DNA of 39,954 nt from Maccoyibacter sp900556645 (GTDB lineage: Bacteria; Bacillota; Clostridia; Lachnospirales; Lachnospiraceae), in assembly GCA_958349535.1 (NCBI GenBank), contig CATWDJ010000015.1:1-39954 (forward strand), written 5' to 3'. The position numbers and the translations under genes are program-made. Positions 1 to 7,712 of this stretch are shown here, piece after piece. Positions within the stretch are counted from its first letter, which is position 1. The number at the start of each line of letters is the position of its first letter. Under the pieces are notes generated by a model. The model was not told the DNA's origin. It searched no databases and was given only the letters and a program-made list of their open reading frames with translations.

Positions 1-76
1 CAAGGTTTTTAATAGATTTAAACAATAAAAAACAGGTAGTTTTTGACACTACCAATATAATATAGGAGGATAAAAA

Positions 77-313
77 ATGGAATTACAAAGTATTAAAGTG
101 CTGGGAACAGGCTGCAAATCCTGTCACAAAATGTATGAGAATACAAGGAAGGCCCTAAAAGAAACGGGAGTTGACATGGAGGTGGAATATGTAACCGACA
201 TGGAAAAAATTATGGCTTATGGAATCATAAGTATGCCGGGTCTTGTCATCAATGAGAAGGTAGTATCCGCAGGAAAGGTATTAAAACCGTCTGAAATAAT
301 AAAATTATTGTAA
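77..313 (+). CDS. Thioredoxin-like small CxxC protein (TM0996/MTH895 type)
   Basis: A 78-residue protein with the redox-type motif GCKSCHK near the N-terminus (Cys13 and Cys16), a beta-alpha-beta pattern, and the cis-proline segment SMPGLVIN typical of thioredoxin folds. It matches the small thioredoxin-like family often annotated as redox-active disulfide protein 2. Members usually sit beside permeases or arsenic and metal resistance genes; any upstream partner lies outside the window. The start is fixed by TAGGAGGA about 7 nt upstream. The substrate is unknown. It could be a thiol-disulfide partner of a membrane transporter, but nothing here shows that directly. Confidence 0.8.
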   Translation: MELQSIKVLGTGCKSCHKMYENTRKALKETGVDMEVEYVTDMEKIMAYGIISMPGLVINEKVVSAGKVLKPSEIIKLL

Positions 314-412
314 ATGTCATATTTTCAATAATAATTGTTGACATTCCACAAAAAATCCTTTAGGATTATAAGCAGATATAATAGGATTTATTAAATGATA
401 TTATAAGCAAAA

Positions 413-436
413 GAGCTCCAAGGCGGAGCTTTTTTC
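413..436 (+). terminator. Rho-independent terminator
   Basis: A 6-bp stem (AGCTCC/GGAGCT) with a 5-nt loop is followed by six T. It closes the thioredoxin-like gene unit and precedes the GGDEF gene. Confidence 0.75.
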
Positions 437-486
437 GTTTCGGAAATATAGTATACTTGAAAAAGGACTTTAGTGGGAGACAGTCT

Positions 487-1587
487 ATGGGAATGGGAAT
501 TGCAGAAATCGGACCTAGTATTTTAGGATTAATGATATTAATTGTTCTCAACAGGGCAATTAAGATGAATTGCATATTAGACGGGCAGACCTTGCAGAGA
601 TTAAAGGAAATTACTATGATTGTTACCGTCATTATTTTCCTGACGGTTACCAGTACACTTCTGGAGGGAAGACCGGGAAAAGGAATCCATTGGATACTTC
701 GTATAGTCAATGGCTTTGAATTTTCTCTTTCACCTTGGAGCAGCTATCTCTTTGCATTGACGCAGAGTGAGAAAATCCGAAGCAACTGGAAAAAGAGTGT
801 GGCACCGATTGTGGTGGGAAGTCTGCTGGCACTCAGCAGTACTTGGAACGGATGGGTATTTACAATCACTCCGGACAACCATTACATAAGAGGTCCGTTG
901 TTTTTTGTGAACCTTATTTTGAATCTCTATGGATTTGTACTTTTTGTGGGAGCCAATTATATTAACAGATACCGTTATGAAAAAGAGGAGAGAAGATTTC
1001 TGAATTGGAATTATGTGATTTTATTTGGCGGGATTGTGTTGCAGCTAATTTGGGAGGAAGTATTATTGCTATGGCCGTCGGTGGCTGTTGCGATTTTTTC
1101 CTATTACTTGTTCTTAAATGAAAAAGCCTACAAATATGATCCGCTGACCCAGACCTATAACCGGCAGGCATTTCAAAATAAACTGAATGAAATCGCCAAA
1201 GAACGGACGGAATGTTTTATTATCGTTATGGATTTGAATGGTTTAAAACAGATTAACGACAAAGAAGGTCATCTGAAAGGGGATACCTATATTCGTCTTT
1301 CCGCAGAAATTGTCAATGGAATTATGGGAAGGACCGGAAGGCTTTACCGAATAGGTGGTGACGAGTTCTGCATTCTATGCGAGCAAATTTCAGACAGGAA
1401 GATGGCAGAAAAAATGAATCGTATTGAGCGAACCAAAGCAAAATTAAGTGAGGCTCTGGGGGTAGATGAAAAAGAAGTAGGAATCGCTTACGGTTATGAG
1501 AAATGCACTGTAAATGACAATGTTCGTGAGGTATTCCAGAGAGCAGACAATGCCATGTATGCTAAGAAAAAACAGATGAAAGGATAG
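487..1587 (+). CDS. Membrane GGDEF-domain protein (probable diguanylate cyclase)
   Basis: About 366 residues. The N-terminal ~215 residues form roughly six hydrophobic segments, followed by a cytoplasmic GGDEF domain with the intact motif RIGGDEF and the upstream metal-site segment DLNGLKQIND. It should make cyclic di-GMP from GTP at the membrane. The inhibitory I-site (RxxD just before GGDEF) appears absent: the segment reads RTGR, which suggests no product feedback. The ATG at 487 is chosen because GTGGGAGA lies about 8 nt upstream. A longer TTG start at 457 would fall inside a -10-like TATACT (452-457). No EAL partner is nearby. Confidence 0.85.
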   Translation: MGMGIAEIGPSILGLMILIVLNRAIKMNCILDGQTLQRLKEITMIVTVIIFLTVTSTLLEGRPGKGIHWILRIVNGFEFSLSPWSSYLFALTQSEKIRSNWKKSVAPIVVGSLLALSSTWNGWVFTITPDNHYIRGPLFFVNLILNLYGFVLFVGANYINRYRYEKEERRFLNWNYVILFGGIVLQLIWEEVLLLWPSVAVAIFSYYLFLNEKAYKYDPLTQTYNRQAFQNKLNEIAKERTECFIIVMDLNGLKQINDKEGHLKGDTYIRLSAEIVNGIMGRTGRLYRIGGDEFCILCEQISDRKMAEKMNRIERTKAKLSEALGVDEKEVGIAYGYEKCTVNDNVREVFQRADNAMYAKKKQMKG

Positions 1588-1593
1588 CTTTTA

Positions 1594-1625
1594 TAACTCC
1601 GCATTTTTATGTGGGGTTATTTTTT
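1594..1625 (+). terminator. Rho-independent terminator after the GGDEF gene
   Basis: A 10-bp stem (1594-1603 with 1610-1619, including two G-U pairs) is followed by a T-rich run. Confidence 0.75.
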
Positions 1626-1638
1626 ATGAAAAAAAGTG

Positions 1639-1667
1639 TTGACAAAGAAAATTAATTAATATATAGT
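1639..1667 (+). promoter_or_regulatory. Sigma-A promoter of the leader/cysteine importer operon
   Basis: TTGACA at 1639-1644, a 17-bp spacer and TATAGT at 1662-1667. This places a transcript start near 1674, about 30 nt before the leader ORF. Confidence 0.8.
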
Positions 1668-1704
1668 AATCATATCGAATTAATAGGAAATAGGAGGAGA
1701 AAAT

Positions 1705-1818
1705 ATGAGAACCGCAGAAATTCAAAAAGAGACCAGAAATATGATGTGCTGTCAGAATTGTATGTGCATGAAGCAGATGCAGTATTTTTCGTGCGGTCTT
1801 GTATTTGGTCTTGAATGA
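1705..1818 (+). CDS. Met/Cys-rich leader peptide, candidate cysteine attenuator
   Basis: A 37-codon ORF with a strong ribosome binding site (TAGGAGGAG, about 6 nt before ATG). The peptide has five Cys (15, 16, 19, 21, 30) and, beyond the start, five Met; residues 13-25 read MMCCQNCMCMKQM. It lies between its own promoter and a terminator that starts 18 nt after its stop, and the next operon is a cysteine-type ABC importer. I infer a regulatory peptide whose translation rate senses charged tRNA-Cys. Alternative: a small metal-binding or secreted Cys-rich peptide. No named family was recognised. Confidence 0.7.
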   Translation: MRTAEIQKETRNMMCCQNCMCMKQMQYFSCGLVFGLE

Positions 1819-1865
1819 AATTAAGTTGATTTTCAGGCAGGTACAGATACGTACCTGCTTTTTTT
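1730..1865 (+). promoter_or_regulatory. Predicted ribosome-mediated attenuator (1:2, 2:3, 3:4 pairings)
   Basis: Four RNA segments can pair in competing ways. Segment 1 (1730-1742, in the leader ORF just before the first Cys pair) pairs with segment 2 (1801-1811), 11 bp with two bulges. Segment 2 (1800-1811) pairs with segment 3 (1835-1845), 11 bp with one bulged G. Segment 3 (1837-1844) pairs with segment 4 (1851-1858) to form the terminator. A ribosome stalled at Cys15/Cys16 would cover segment 1 and favour antitermination. One at the stop codon would cover segment 2 and favour termination. Pairings were found by eye without energies. Confidence 0.6.
1837..1865 (+). terminator. Rho-independent terminator (attenuator terminator)
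   Basis: A perfect 8-bp stem (GCAGGTAC/GTACCTGC, loop AGATAC) is followed by T7. It sits between the leader ORF and the first gene of the importer operon. Confidence 0.85.
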
Positions 1866-1887
1866 GTGAAATAGGAGAATGTTTGAT

Positions 1888-2523
1888 ATGAAGCAGATAT
1901 TATGTTTTGGAGATTCCAATACCTATGGTTTAATACCGGGGACAGAGAATCGTTATAATTGGGAAATCCGATGGACGGGACGGCTGGATGCTGCGGTTCG
2001 GGGAAAGGGATATCGGGTCATTGAGGAAGGGTTGTGCGGAAGAACTACAGTTTTTGAAGACCCTTTGCGAGAAGGAAGAAGAGGGACGGCACTGTTGGGA
2101 ACGGTTCTGGAAAGCCATAAGCCTTTAGAACTTGTAATATTAATGCTGGGAACCAATGACTGTAAAACAGTATATGATGCTTCGCCGGGAGTCATCGGAA
2201 AAGGGATAGAGCGTCTGATTTTGCAAATTCAGGAATATCAGCCACAGGCAAAAGTGCTTTTGATTTCGCCCATTGCTCTGGGAGAAAAGGTTTGGAAAAA
2301 AGAATATGACCCGGAGTTCGGACAAAAATCGGTAGAAACTTCAAAAGCTTTGCCGGAAGTTTATGAGGATATTGCAAAAAAATATAAAATAGAATTTCTA
2401 CAGGCATCTGCATATGCTGTTCCAAGTAAAGAAGATCAGGAACATTTAGATGAGGAAGGGCATAAGAAACTTGCAAAAGCAATTATTCAAAAAGTTGAAG
2501 GAGTTATTGGCAATGGACGTTAA
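1888..2523 (+). CDS. SGNH/GDSL-family hydrolase
   Basis: A 211-residue esterase-type protein with the family blocks visible: the nucleophile block FGDSNTYG near the N-terminus, the block III motif LGTNDC, and near the C-terminus a DxxH pair in DQEHLDEEGH. Catalytic Ser, Asp and His therefore all look present. No signal peptide is visible, so it probably acts in the cytoplasm on a small ester or thioester; the substrate is unknown. The ATG at 1888 is preferred because TAGGAG lies about 10 nt upstream, while the ATG at 1879 is too close to it. Its 3' end overlaps the next permease gene, making it the first structural gene of the amino-acid importer operon. Confidence 0.85.
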   Translation: MKQILCFGDSNTYGLIPGTENRYNWEIRWTGRLDAAVRGKGYRVIEEGLCGRTTVFEDPLREGRRGTALLGTVLESHKPLELVILMLGTNDCKTVYDASPGVIGKGIERLILQIQEYQPQAKVLLISPIALGEKVWKKEYDPEFGQKSVETSKALPEVYEDIAKKYKIEFLQASAYAVPSKEDQEHLDEEGHKKLAKAIIQKVEGVIGNGR

Positions 2524-3184
2524 TTTTATGCAGGAACAGCTTCCTTTATATGTGGAGGCGGCGAAACTCACCCTGCACATGGCGGTATGGGGTATCCTGT
2601 TTTCCATCCTTACCGGTCTTATATGCAGCATGATTCGCTATTTGAAGATACCGATTCTCAGACAACTGGTGGTCTGTTATATTGAATTATCCAGAAACAC
2701 ACCGTTGTTGATTCAGCTATTCTTTTTGTACTTTGGTTTGCCGAAGCTGGGAATTGTGTTCAGCTCCGAGAGCTGTGCCATCATAGGTCTGACCTTTCTG
2801 GGAGGAAGCTATATGGCAGAGGCATTCCGAAGCGGATTGGACAATGTATCCGGGATACAGATTGAAGCGGGACTGAGTCTGGGAATGAGAAAAAGTCAGG
2901 TCTTTAGGAAAATTATCTTACCACAGGCAGTATCCAATTCCATTCCGGTTTTTTGTGCCAACGTGATTTTCCTAATAAAAGAGACCTCGGTTTTCAGTGC
3001 GGTGGCTTTGGCAGATTTGATGTTTGTCACAAAGGACTTAATTGGGATTTACTATAAAACAGATGAAGCACTCTTCATGTTGGTAATGGCATACCTGATT
3101 ATTTTACTGCCGATATCTGTTTTATGTACTTTGGTGGAAAGGAGGATTCGTTATGCAGAATACGGGACTGGAAGTGCTGTTTAA
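2513..3184 (+). CDS. Amino-acid ABC transporter permease (HisM/GlnP type), first subunit
   Basis: About 223 residues with several hydrophobic helices and the family EAA-like loop EAGLSLGMRKSQVFRKIILPQA. SRNTPLLIQLFFLYFGLP is the usual N-terminal motif of polar amino-acid permeases. The ATG is preceded by GAAGGAG with 9-nt spacing and overlaps the hydrolase stop, so translation is probably coupled. It should pair with the next permease as a heterodimeric channel for the CjaA-like binding protein. Confidence 0.9.
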   Translation: MDVNFMQEQLPLYVEAAKLTLHMAVWGILFSILTGLICSMIRYLKIPILRQLVVCYIELSRNTPLLIQLFFLYFGLPKLGIVFSSESCAIIGLTFLGGSYMAEAFRSGLDNVSGIQIEAGLSLGMRKSQVFRKIILPQAVSNSIPVFCANVIFLIKETSVFSAVALADLMFVTKDLIGIYYKTDEALFMLVMAYLIILLPISVLCTLVERRIRYAEYGTGSAV

Positions 3185-3830
3185 AGGAACTAATTTTCTC
3201 AGGCTCTGTGAAGGACTCTGGGTTACCCTGCGGATAGCGGTGATAGCAATGATGCTGTCCATCGTTCTGGGATTCTTTTTGGGAATGCTTATGAATCTTC
3301 AAAATAAAGGAGTGCGGGCAGTCTGTAGGGTTTATTTAGAAATCGTAAGAATTATGCCACAGCTGGTGTTACTGTTTTTGGTATATTTCGGTGCGGCAAA
3401 GCACTTGAACATGAATCTGTCAGGAGAGAAAGCGGCGATTATCGTATTTACCTTCTGGGGAACGGCAGAGATGGGAGATTTGGTGCGAAGTGCATTGATT
3501 GCCATTCCCAAGCATCAATATGAAAGCGGTTATGCTCTGGGATTGAATAAATGGCAGGTGTATCGGAGCGTAATTCTTCCTCAGACAATCCGAAGGCTTC
3601 TGCCCTCGGCGGTAAACCTTCTGACCCGAATGATAAAGACTACCTCCTTGGTGGTATTGATTGGAGTTGTGGAGGTAGTGAAGGTAGGAAAACAGATTAT
3701 TGATGCATCCAGATATACAAACCCTACGGCGGCATTGTGGGTTTATGGTGTGGTATTTCTGATGTACTTTGCCATTTGTTTTCCATTCTCAAGAATCTCC
3801 GCTGCATTGGAAAAAAGACTGGTGAATTAG
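3153..3830 (+). CDS. Amino-acid ABC transporter permease, second subunit
   Basis: A 225-residue permease of the same family. Motifs include EIVRIMPQLVLLFLVYFG and the coupling loop ESGYALGLNKWQVYRSVILPQT. The start lies inside the 3' end of the preceding permease gene, behind a strong AAAGGAGG site, so the two subunits are translationally coupled. Paired permeases with a single ATPase and one lipoprotein form the standard Firmicute polar amino-acid importer. Confidence 0.9.
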   Translation: MQNTGLEVLFKGTNFLRLCEGLWVTLRIAVIAMMLSIVLGFFLGMLMNLQNKGVRAVCRVYLEIVRIMPQLVLLFLVYFGAAKHLNMNLSGEKAAIIVFTFWGTAEMGDLVRSALIAIPKHQYESGYALGLNKWQVYRSVILPQTIRRLLPSAVNLLTRMIKTTSLVVLIGVVEVVKVGKQIIDASRYTNPTAALWVYGVVFLMYFAICFPFSRISAALEKRLVN

Positions 3831-3839
3831 GAGGCAGAT

Positions 3840-4595
3840 ATGTCAGAGGCAATATTAGAGGTAGAACATTTAAAAAAATCCTATATTCCGGGGAAACGGA
3901 TATTGGATGACATCAACTTTTCCATTCAAAAGGGAGAAGTGGTGGTAGTTATAGGACCTTCCGGCTGCGGAAAAAGTACCTTTTTAAGATGCTTGAACCG
4001 TTTGGAGGATATAGATGAAGGGGAGTTAAAACTAAATGGCGTGAATTATGAAAAAGAGAGCCGCAAAATCCATGAGGTGCGGGAAAAAATAGGAATGGTA
4101 TTTCAAAGCTATGATTTGTTTCCCAACATGAACATTCTGGATAATCTTATACTGGCACCCTGCATGGTGCAGAAAAGAGAGAAAGAAGAGGTAAAAAAAG
4201 AAGCGGAGCTGTTGTTGGAGCGGGTAGGACTTTTGGAAAAAAAGAAGGATTATCCCAGACAGCTTTCCGGCGGGCAAAAACAGAGAGTTGCCATTGTAAG
4301 AGCTTTGTTGATGCACCCGGAGGTGCTTTTGCTGGATGAGATTACAGCGGCGTTAGACCCGGAAATGGTACGGGAGGTTTTGCAGGTGGTATTGGAACTG
4401 GCAAAAACCGGAATGACCATGATTATCGTAACCCATGAGATGGAGTTCGCAAAAGCGGTGGCGGACCGGGTTCTTTTCTTGGACGAAGGACAGATTGTAG
4501 AAGAGGGAAAGCCGGAAGAATTTTTTTCGGCACCGAAAAGCGACAGGGCAAAACAGTTTTTAAACAGCTTTCACTATGAAGCTGTAAAGGAATAA
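3840..4595 (+). CDS. Amino-acid ABC transporter ATP-binding protein
   Basis: A 251-residue ATPase with Walker A GPSGCGKST, Q-loop VFQSYDLFPNMN, signature LSGGQKQRV, Walker B VLLLDE and the switch His in VTHEME. The residue after the Walker B Glu is Ile (DEITAALDPE), where many family members have Pro; this should not abolish activity. An AGGAGG site precedes the ATG and only 9 nt separate it from the permease stop. It powers the upstream permeases. Confidence 0.93.
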   Translation: MSEAILEVEHLKKSYIPGKRILDDINFSIQKGEVVVVIGPSGCGKSTFLRCLNRLEDIDEGELKLNGVNYEKESRKIHEVREKIGMVFQSYDLFPNMNILDNLILAPCMVQKREKEEVKKEAELLLERVGLLEKKKDYPRQLSGGQKQRVAIVRALLMHPEVLLLDEITAALDPEMVREVLQVVLELAKTGMTMIIVTHEMEFAKAVADRVLFLDEGQIVEEGKPEEFFSAPKSDRAKQFLNSFHYEAVKE

Positions 4596-4615
4596 AAGAG
4601 ATGGAGGAAAAAAAC

Positions 4616-5509
4616 ATGAAAAAGAAACTATTGGGAATTTTATTGACAATGAGTCTTGCGGCAGGAGTGCTGGCAGGCTGCAAGAGCGGCAACAGTGAAA
4701 CTGCCACAGAGCCAAAGAAAGAAGAAACCACAGAGACCACAGCCGGAAAAGCCAGAACGCTGGATGAAATCAAAAAAGACGGCACCATCAAAATCGGCGT
4801 TTTCAGCGACAAGAATCCATTCGGATATGTGGATGAAAACGGCGAGGTTCAGGGCTATGATGTGTACTTTGCAAAACAGATTGCCAAAGACCTTCTGGGA
4901 AGTGAAGATGCCGTGGAATTTGTCTATGTAGAAGCAGCAAGCCGTGTAGAATATTTGCAGTCAGGTAAGGTAGATATTATTCTTGCCAACTTTACCGTAA
5001 CGGATGAGAGAAGCGAAAAAGTGGATTTTGCCCTTCCGTATATGAAGGTGGCACTTGGCGTGGTGTCCCCGGAGGATGCGTTGATTACAGACCCGGAGGA
5101 TTTAAAGGGCAAGGATTTGATTGTAGTAAAAGGAACCACAGCAGAAACATATTTTACCGAGAACTATCCTGAGGTAAACTTAATCAAATTTGATGAATAT
5201 CAGGAAGCCTATGACGCACTGTTAGACGGAAGAGGAGATGCCTTCTCCACAGATAACACCGAGGTACTGGCATGGGCAATTCAGAACAAAGGATTCAGCG
5301 TAGGAATCGAATCTCTCGGAAATACGGATGCCATTGCACCGGCAGTACAGAAAGGCAACACCGAACTGTTAAACTGGATTAACGATGAGATTAAATCTCT
5401 GGGAGAGCAGCAGTTCTTCCACAAAGATTATGACGCAACCTTAAAAGCCGTTTACGGAGACAGTGTAGACCCGGAGAACTTAGTAGTAGAAGGCGGAGTT
5501 ATCCAGTAA
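4616..5509 (+). CDS. Cysteine-type (CjaA-like) substrate-binding lipoprotein
   Basis: About 297 residues. A lipoprotein signal (MKKKLLG..., lipobox LAGC, lipid-modified Cys22) is followed by a Glu/Lys/Thr-rich linker and a periplasmic-binding fold. From memory the fold closely follows Campylobacter CjaA, a crystallised cysteine-binding protein: shared stretches include IGVF-DK-PFGYVDE-G--QGYD, DIILANFT, PYMKVALGV, KGTTA, GDA-S-DNT, IAPAVKKG-like and QEQFFHK-like segments. Cysteine is thus the likely ligand, with other small polar amino acids possible. The ATG at 4616 has GGAGG 8 nt upstream; the alternative ATG at 4601 would overlap that site. The Met/Cys leader in front of the operon fits the assignment. 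Confidence 0.85.
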   Translation: MKKKLLGILLTMSLAAGVLAGCKSGNSETATEPKKEETTETTAGKARTLDEIKKDGTIKIGVFSDKNPFGYVDENGEVQGYDVYFAKQIAKDLLGSEDAVEFVYVEAASRVEYLQSGKVDIILANFTVTDERSEKVDFALPYMKVALGVVSPEDALITDPEDLKGKDLIVVKGTTAETYFTENYPEVNLIKFDEYQEAYDALLDGRGDAFSTDNTEVLAWAIQNKGFSVGIESLGNTDAIAPAVQKGNTELLNWINDEIKSLGEQQFFHKDYDATLKAVYGDSVDPENLVVEGGVIQ

Positions 5510-5526
5510 ATATAGTGTAAAAAGCG

Positions 5527-5563
5527 AATACATGGAAGAGAAATTCTCTTTCATGTATTTTTG
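5527..5563 (+). terminator. Rho-independent terminator ending the importer operon
   Basis: A 15-bp stem with a single G-U pair (5527-5541 with 5545-5559), a 3-nt loop and a short T run. Confidence 0.85.
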
Positions 5564-5584
5564 CGTTAAAGACAGATGAAATTA

Positions 5585-5593
5585 TGCTATAAT
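5585..5593 (+). promoter_or_regulatory. Extended -10 promoter of the response regulator operon
   Basis: TGC-TATAAT, an extended -10 element, with no convincing -35. The transcript would start about 66 nt before the response regulator gene. Confidence 0.5.
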
Positions 5594-5666
5594 ATCCGTG
5601 AACAAAAAGTAACCGATTTATTACCGTAAAGAAAAGCCGCTTGTTACAGAAAAAAGGAAGAAAAGT

Positions 5667-6356
5667 ATGATGGAAATACTGATTTTAGAGGATGATGAAA
5701 GTGTAAATCGGGGAATATCCTTTTCCTTGGAGAAAGAGGGGTATGGGGTGTTTTCCTGTAAAAACATAAAAGAGGCAAAAAAGGTGTTAGAGAAAGAAAA
5801 TCCAGATATTTTTATCTGTGACATCAATCTGCCGGACGGAAACGGACTGGACATGGTAGCCTATGTTCGGGAGAGAAAAAACTGCCATATCATCTGTCTG
5901 ACGGCATTGGAGCAGGAGACAGATTATGTCATGGGATATAATGCAGGGGCAGACGATTATGTGACAAAACCCTTCAGCTTATCGGTGCTGTTGTTGAAAA
6001 TCAAAGCCTATGCAGACCGGAAGGAAGAAAAGCAGGATGGAGAAATCATAACCGGAGACTTGAAGATATCCATGTCGGATATGAAGGTATGGCACAGAGG
6101 AACGGAATTGTCTCTGACCAAAAATGAATGGAAACTTTTGATTCTTTTTGTGGAGAATGCAAAACAGATTTTATCAAAACAGCAGATTCTGGAACGTCTT
6201 TTTGATGTGGACGGAAATTTTGTGGATGACAATACGGTTGCGGTCAATGTGAACCGCCTGCGGGAAAAAATCGAAAAGGATAAATCCAAGCCGGTTTATA
6301 TTAAAAATGTCCGGGGATTGGGATATGTCTGGAATCAGGAAGTGGAGAGGCTGTAA
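5667..6356 (+). CDS. OmpR-family response regulator
   Basis: 229 residues. The N-terminal receiver has the acidic pair in LEDDE, phospho-acceptor Asp52 (CDINLPDGNG) and the conserved Lys in YVTKPF. The C-terminal winged helix ends in the usual YIKNVRGLGYVW. It should be phosphorylated by the kinase encoded 10 nt downstream and probably controls the adjacent ABC transporter, as in BceRS-BceAB-type peptide-antibiotic sensing modules. GGAAG lies about 7 nt before the ATG. The inducing signal is unknown. Confidence 0.9.
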   Translation: MMEILILEDDESVNRGISFSLEKEGYGVFSCKNIKEAKKVLEKENPDIFICDINLPDGNGLDMVAYVRERKNCHIICLTALEQETDYVMGYNAGADDYVTKPFSLSVLLLKIKAYADRKEEKQDGEIITGDLKISMSDMKVWHRGTELSLTKNEWKLLILFVENAKQILSKQQILERLFDVDGNFVDDNTVAVNVNRLREKIEKDKSKPVYIKNVRGLGYVWNQEVERL

Positions 6357-6366
6357 GGAGTAAAAC

Positions 6367-7599
6367 ATGAAACGGGAAAAAAGATACACGGGATTGCTGG
6401 TGGGAATCCTGTGTTGGATACTTCTCAACGGATTGCTGGGAAGTATGGAATATCAGAATTACAAAGAAAAAGAAGAGATTCTGGCAGGTATCCTGCAAGC
6501 AGACACCAAGGAAGAACAGTTGTCTTTTGTCACCGGTTATCTGAAGGGACAGGAAATTCTTGTGGGAGAAGATGCCCGGCAGGAATTGGAAAAATATGGA
6601 TATAACGAGGGTTATCAGAGCAGACTCAAAAAAGAATTTCTTTATCGGGAGGGAATCATTCTGTTTTTGACAACGGCAGCTTTTGCAGCACTGTGGTTTG
6701 GAACAGAAGTGGATGCCGGAAGAAAAAAACGGGAAAAAGAGCGGGAACTGGAGGCGATTCTGGAAACCATAGAGGCATTGCGGCAGGGAGATTACACACA
6801 GGCAGAAGAAATATTCAAAGAACAAGGTCAGAGTCGGCAATACGGGCAGATACAGATGACCCTAAACTCCCTTACGGAATATATTAAGCTGATGACCCGG
6901 CAGGCAAAAACGGAGAAGGAAGAAACAAAAGTGTTGGTAACCAATCTGTCCCATCAGCTAAAGACTCCGGTGGCGGCATTGAAAACCAGTTTTGACATCT
7001 TAAATTCGGAAAAGCTGACAGAAGATGAGTACAGGGAGTTTTTGGAAAGGTGTCAAAATCAGATTATCCGTTTGGAAGAGCTGGTAGGTGCCCTTGTGCA
7101 GATATCCAGAATGGAAACGGGATTAATTGAAATTTCTCTGAAAGAAGAGGGGATTTTTGATACGGTGCTTCAAGCGGTGAACCGTATCTATCCGAAGGCA
7201 GAGGAAAAAGAGATAGAGATTCAGTTGGAGGATTCAGAAGAAGCAGAGAATCTATATATCCGTCAGGATAAAAAATGGTTGTCGGAGGCTCTGATTAACG
7301 TTTTGGAAAATGCGGTAAAGTACAGTCCAAAGGGCAGTTGTATCCGGATTAGGATGCAGAAACTGTCCCTGTTTTTGAGAATTGAGATAGAGGATGAGGG
7401 AATGGGAGTCCCTGCGGAAGAACGCAGTCAGATTTTCAAACGGTTTTACCGGGGTTCCACAGAACAGGTTCAGGCGGAGGGCGGACAGGGAATCGGTCTT
7501 TATCTTGCCAGAAATATTATTGAGCAGCATGGAGGAACCATCAAGGTAGCAGCGGCAAAACCCAGGGGAAGTATTTTTGTCATTCAGCTTCCGTTATAG
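6367..7599 (+). CDS. Membrane sensor histidine kinase
   Basis: 410 residues. Two transmembrane segments (about 8-26 and 96-112) flank an extracytoplasmic loop of roughly 70 residues. A charged linker follows, then the HisKA H-box NLSHQLKTP with His196, an N-box (NVLENAVKYSP) and the ATP lid motifs DEGMGVP and GQGIGLYLA. It is encoded directly behind its regulator. The loop is longer than in BceS-type kinases, so it may sense a ligand directly rather than only through the transporter. Confidence 0.9.
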   Translation: MKREKRYTGLLVGILCWILLNGLLGSMEYQNYKEKEEILAGILQADTKEEQLSFVTGYLKGQEILVGEDARQELEKYGYNEGYQSRLKKEFLYREGIILFLTTAAFAALWFGTEVDAGRKKREKERELEAILETIEALRQGDYTQAEEIFKEQGQSRQYGQIQMTLNSLTEYIKLMTRQAKTEKEETKVLVTNLSHQLKTPVAALKTSFDILNSEKLTEDEYREFLERCQNQIIRLEELVGALVQISRMETGLIEISLKEEGIFDTVLQAVNRIYPKAEEKEIEIQLEDSEEAENLYIRQDKKWLSEALINVLENAVKYSPKGSCIRIRMQKLSLFLRIEIEDEGMGVPAEERSQIFKRFYRGSTEQVQAEGGQGIGLYLARNIIEQHGGTIKVAAAKPRGSIFVIQLPL

Positions 7600-7610
7600 G
7601 GAATCAAGGA

Positions 7611-7638
7611 AAGTCTTACAAAACTGTAAGACTTTTTT
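7611..7638 (+). terminator. Hairpin terminator between kinase and ABC genes
   Basis: A perfect 9-bp stem (AAGTCTTAC/GTAAGACTT), a 6-nt loop and T6. It would partly separate transporter expression from the two-component genes. Confidence 0.75.
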
Positions 7639-7712
7639 GGTTTTTTGAAAGAGAAATGAAAGAGGAGAATGATAGAGTGGTCTCATCAGATAAAAAAGAC
7701 AGAGGTGACAAT

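Noticed and set aside
43..61. TTGACA and TATAAT close together before the first gene
   Set aside because: Only 7 bp separate them, far from the 16-18 bp a promoter needs; the TTGACA also lies in a small hairpin.
338..436. TTGACA-N17-TAGGAT followed by a terminator, as a possible small RNA
   Set aside because: The -10 is weak and the hairpin is adequately explained as the terminator of the thioredoxin-like gene. A short direct repeat (ATTATAAGCA at 366 and 400) adds interest but no function could be supported.
1759..1845. Alternative antiterminator pairing 1759-1767 with 1837-1845
   Set aside because: It contains a G-G mismatch and a wobble and overlaps the Cys codons themselves; the 1800-1811 segment pairs better and fits the ribosome positions.
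6301..6840. Long open frame on the minus strand (179 codons)
   Set aside because: It is antisense to the kinase gene, lacks a ribosome site and has no recognisable motif; it is a coding shadow.
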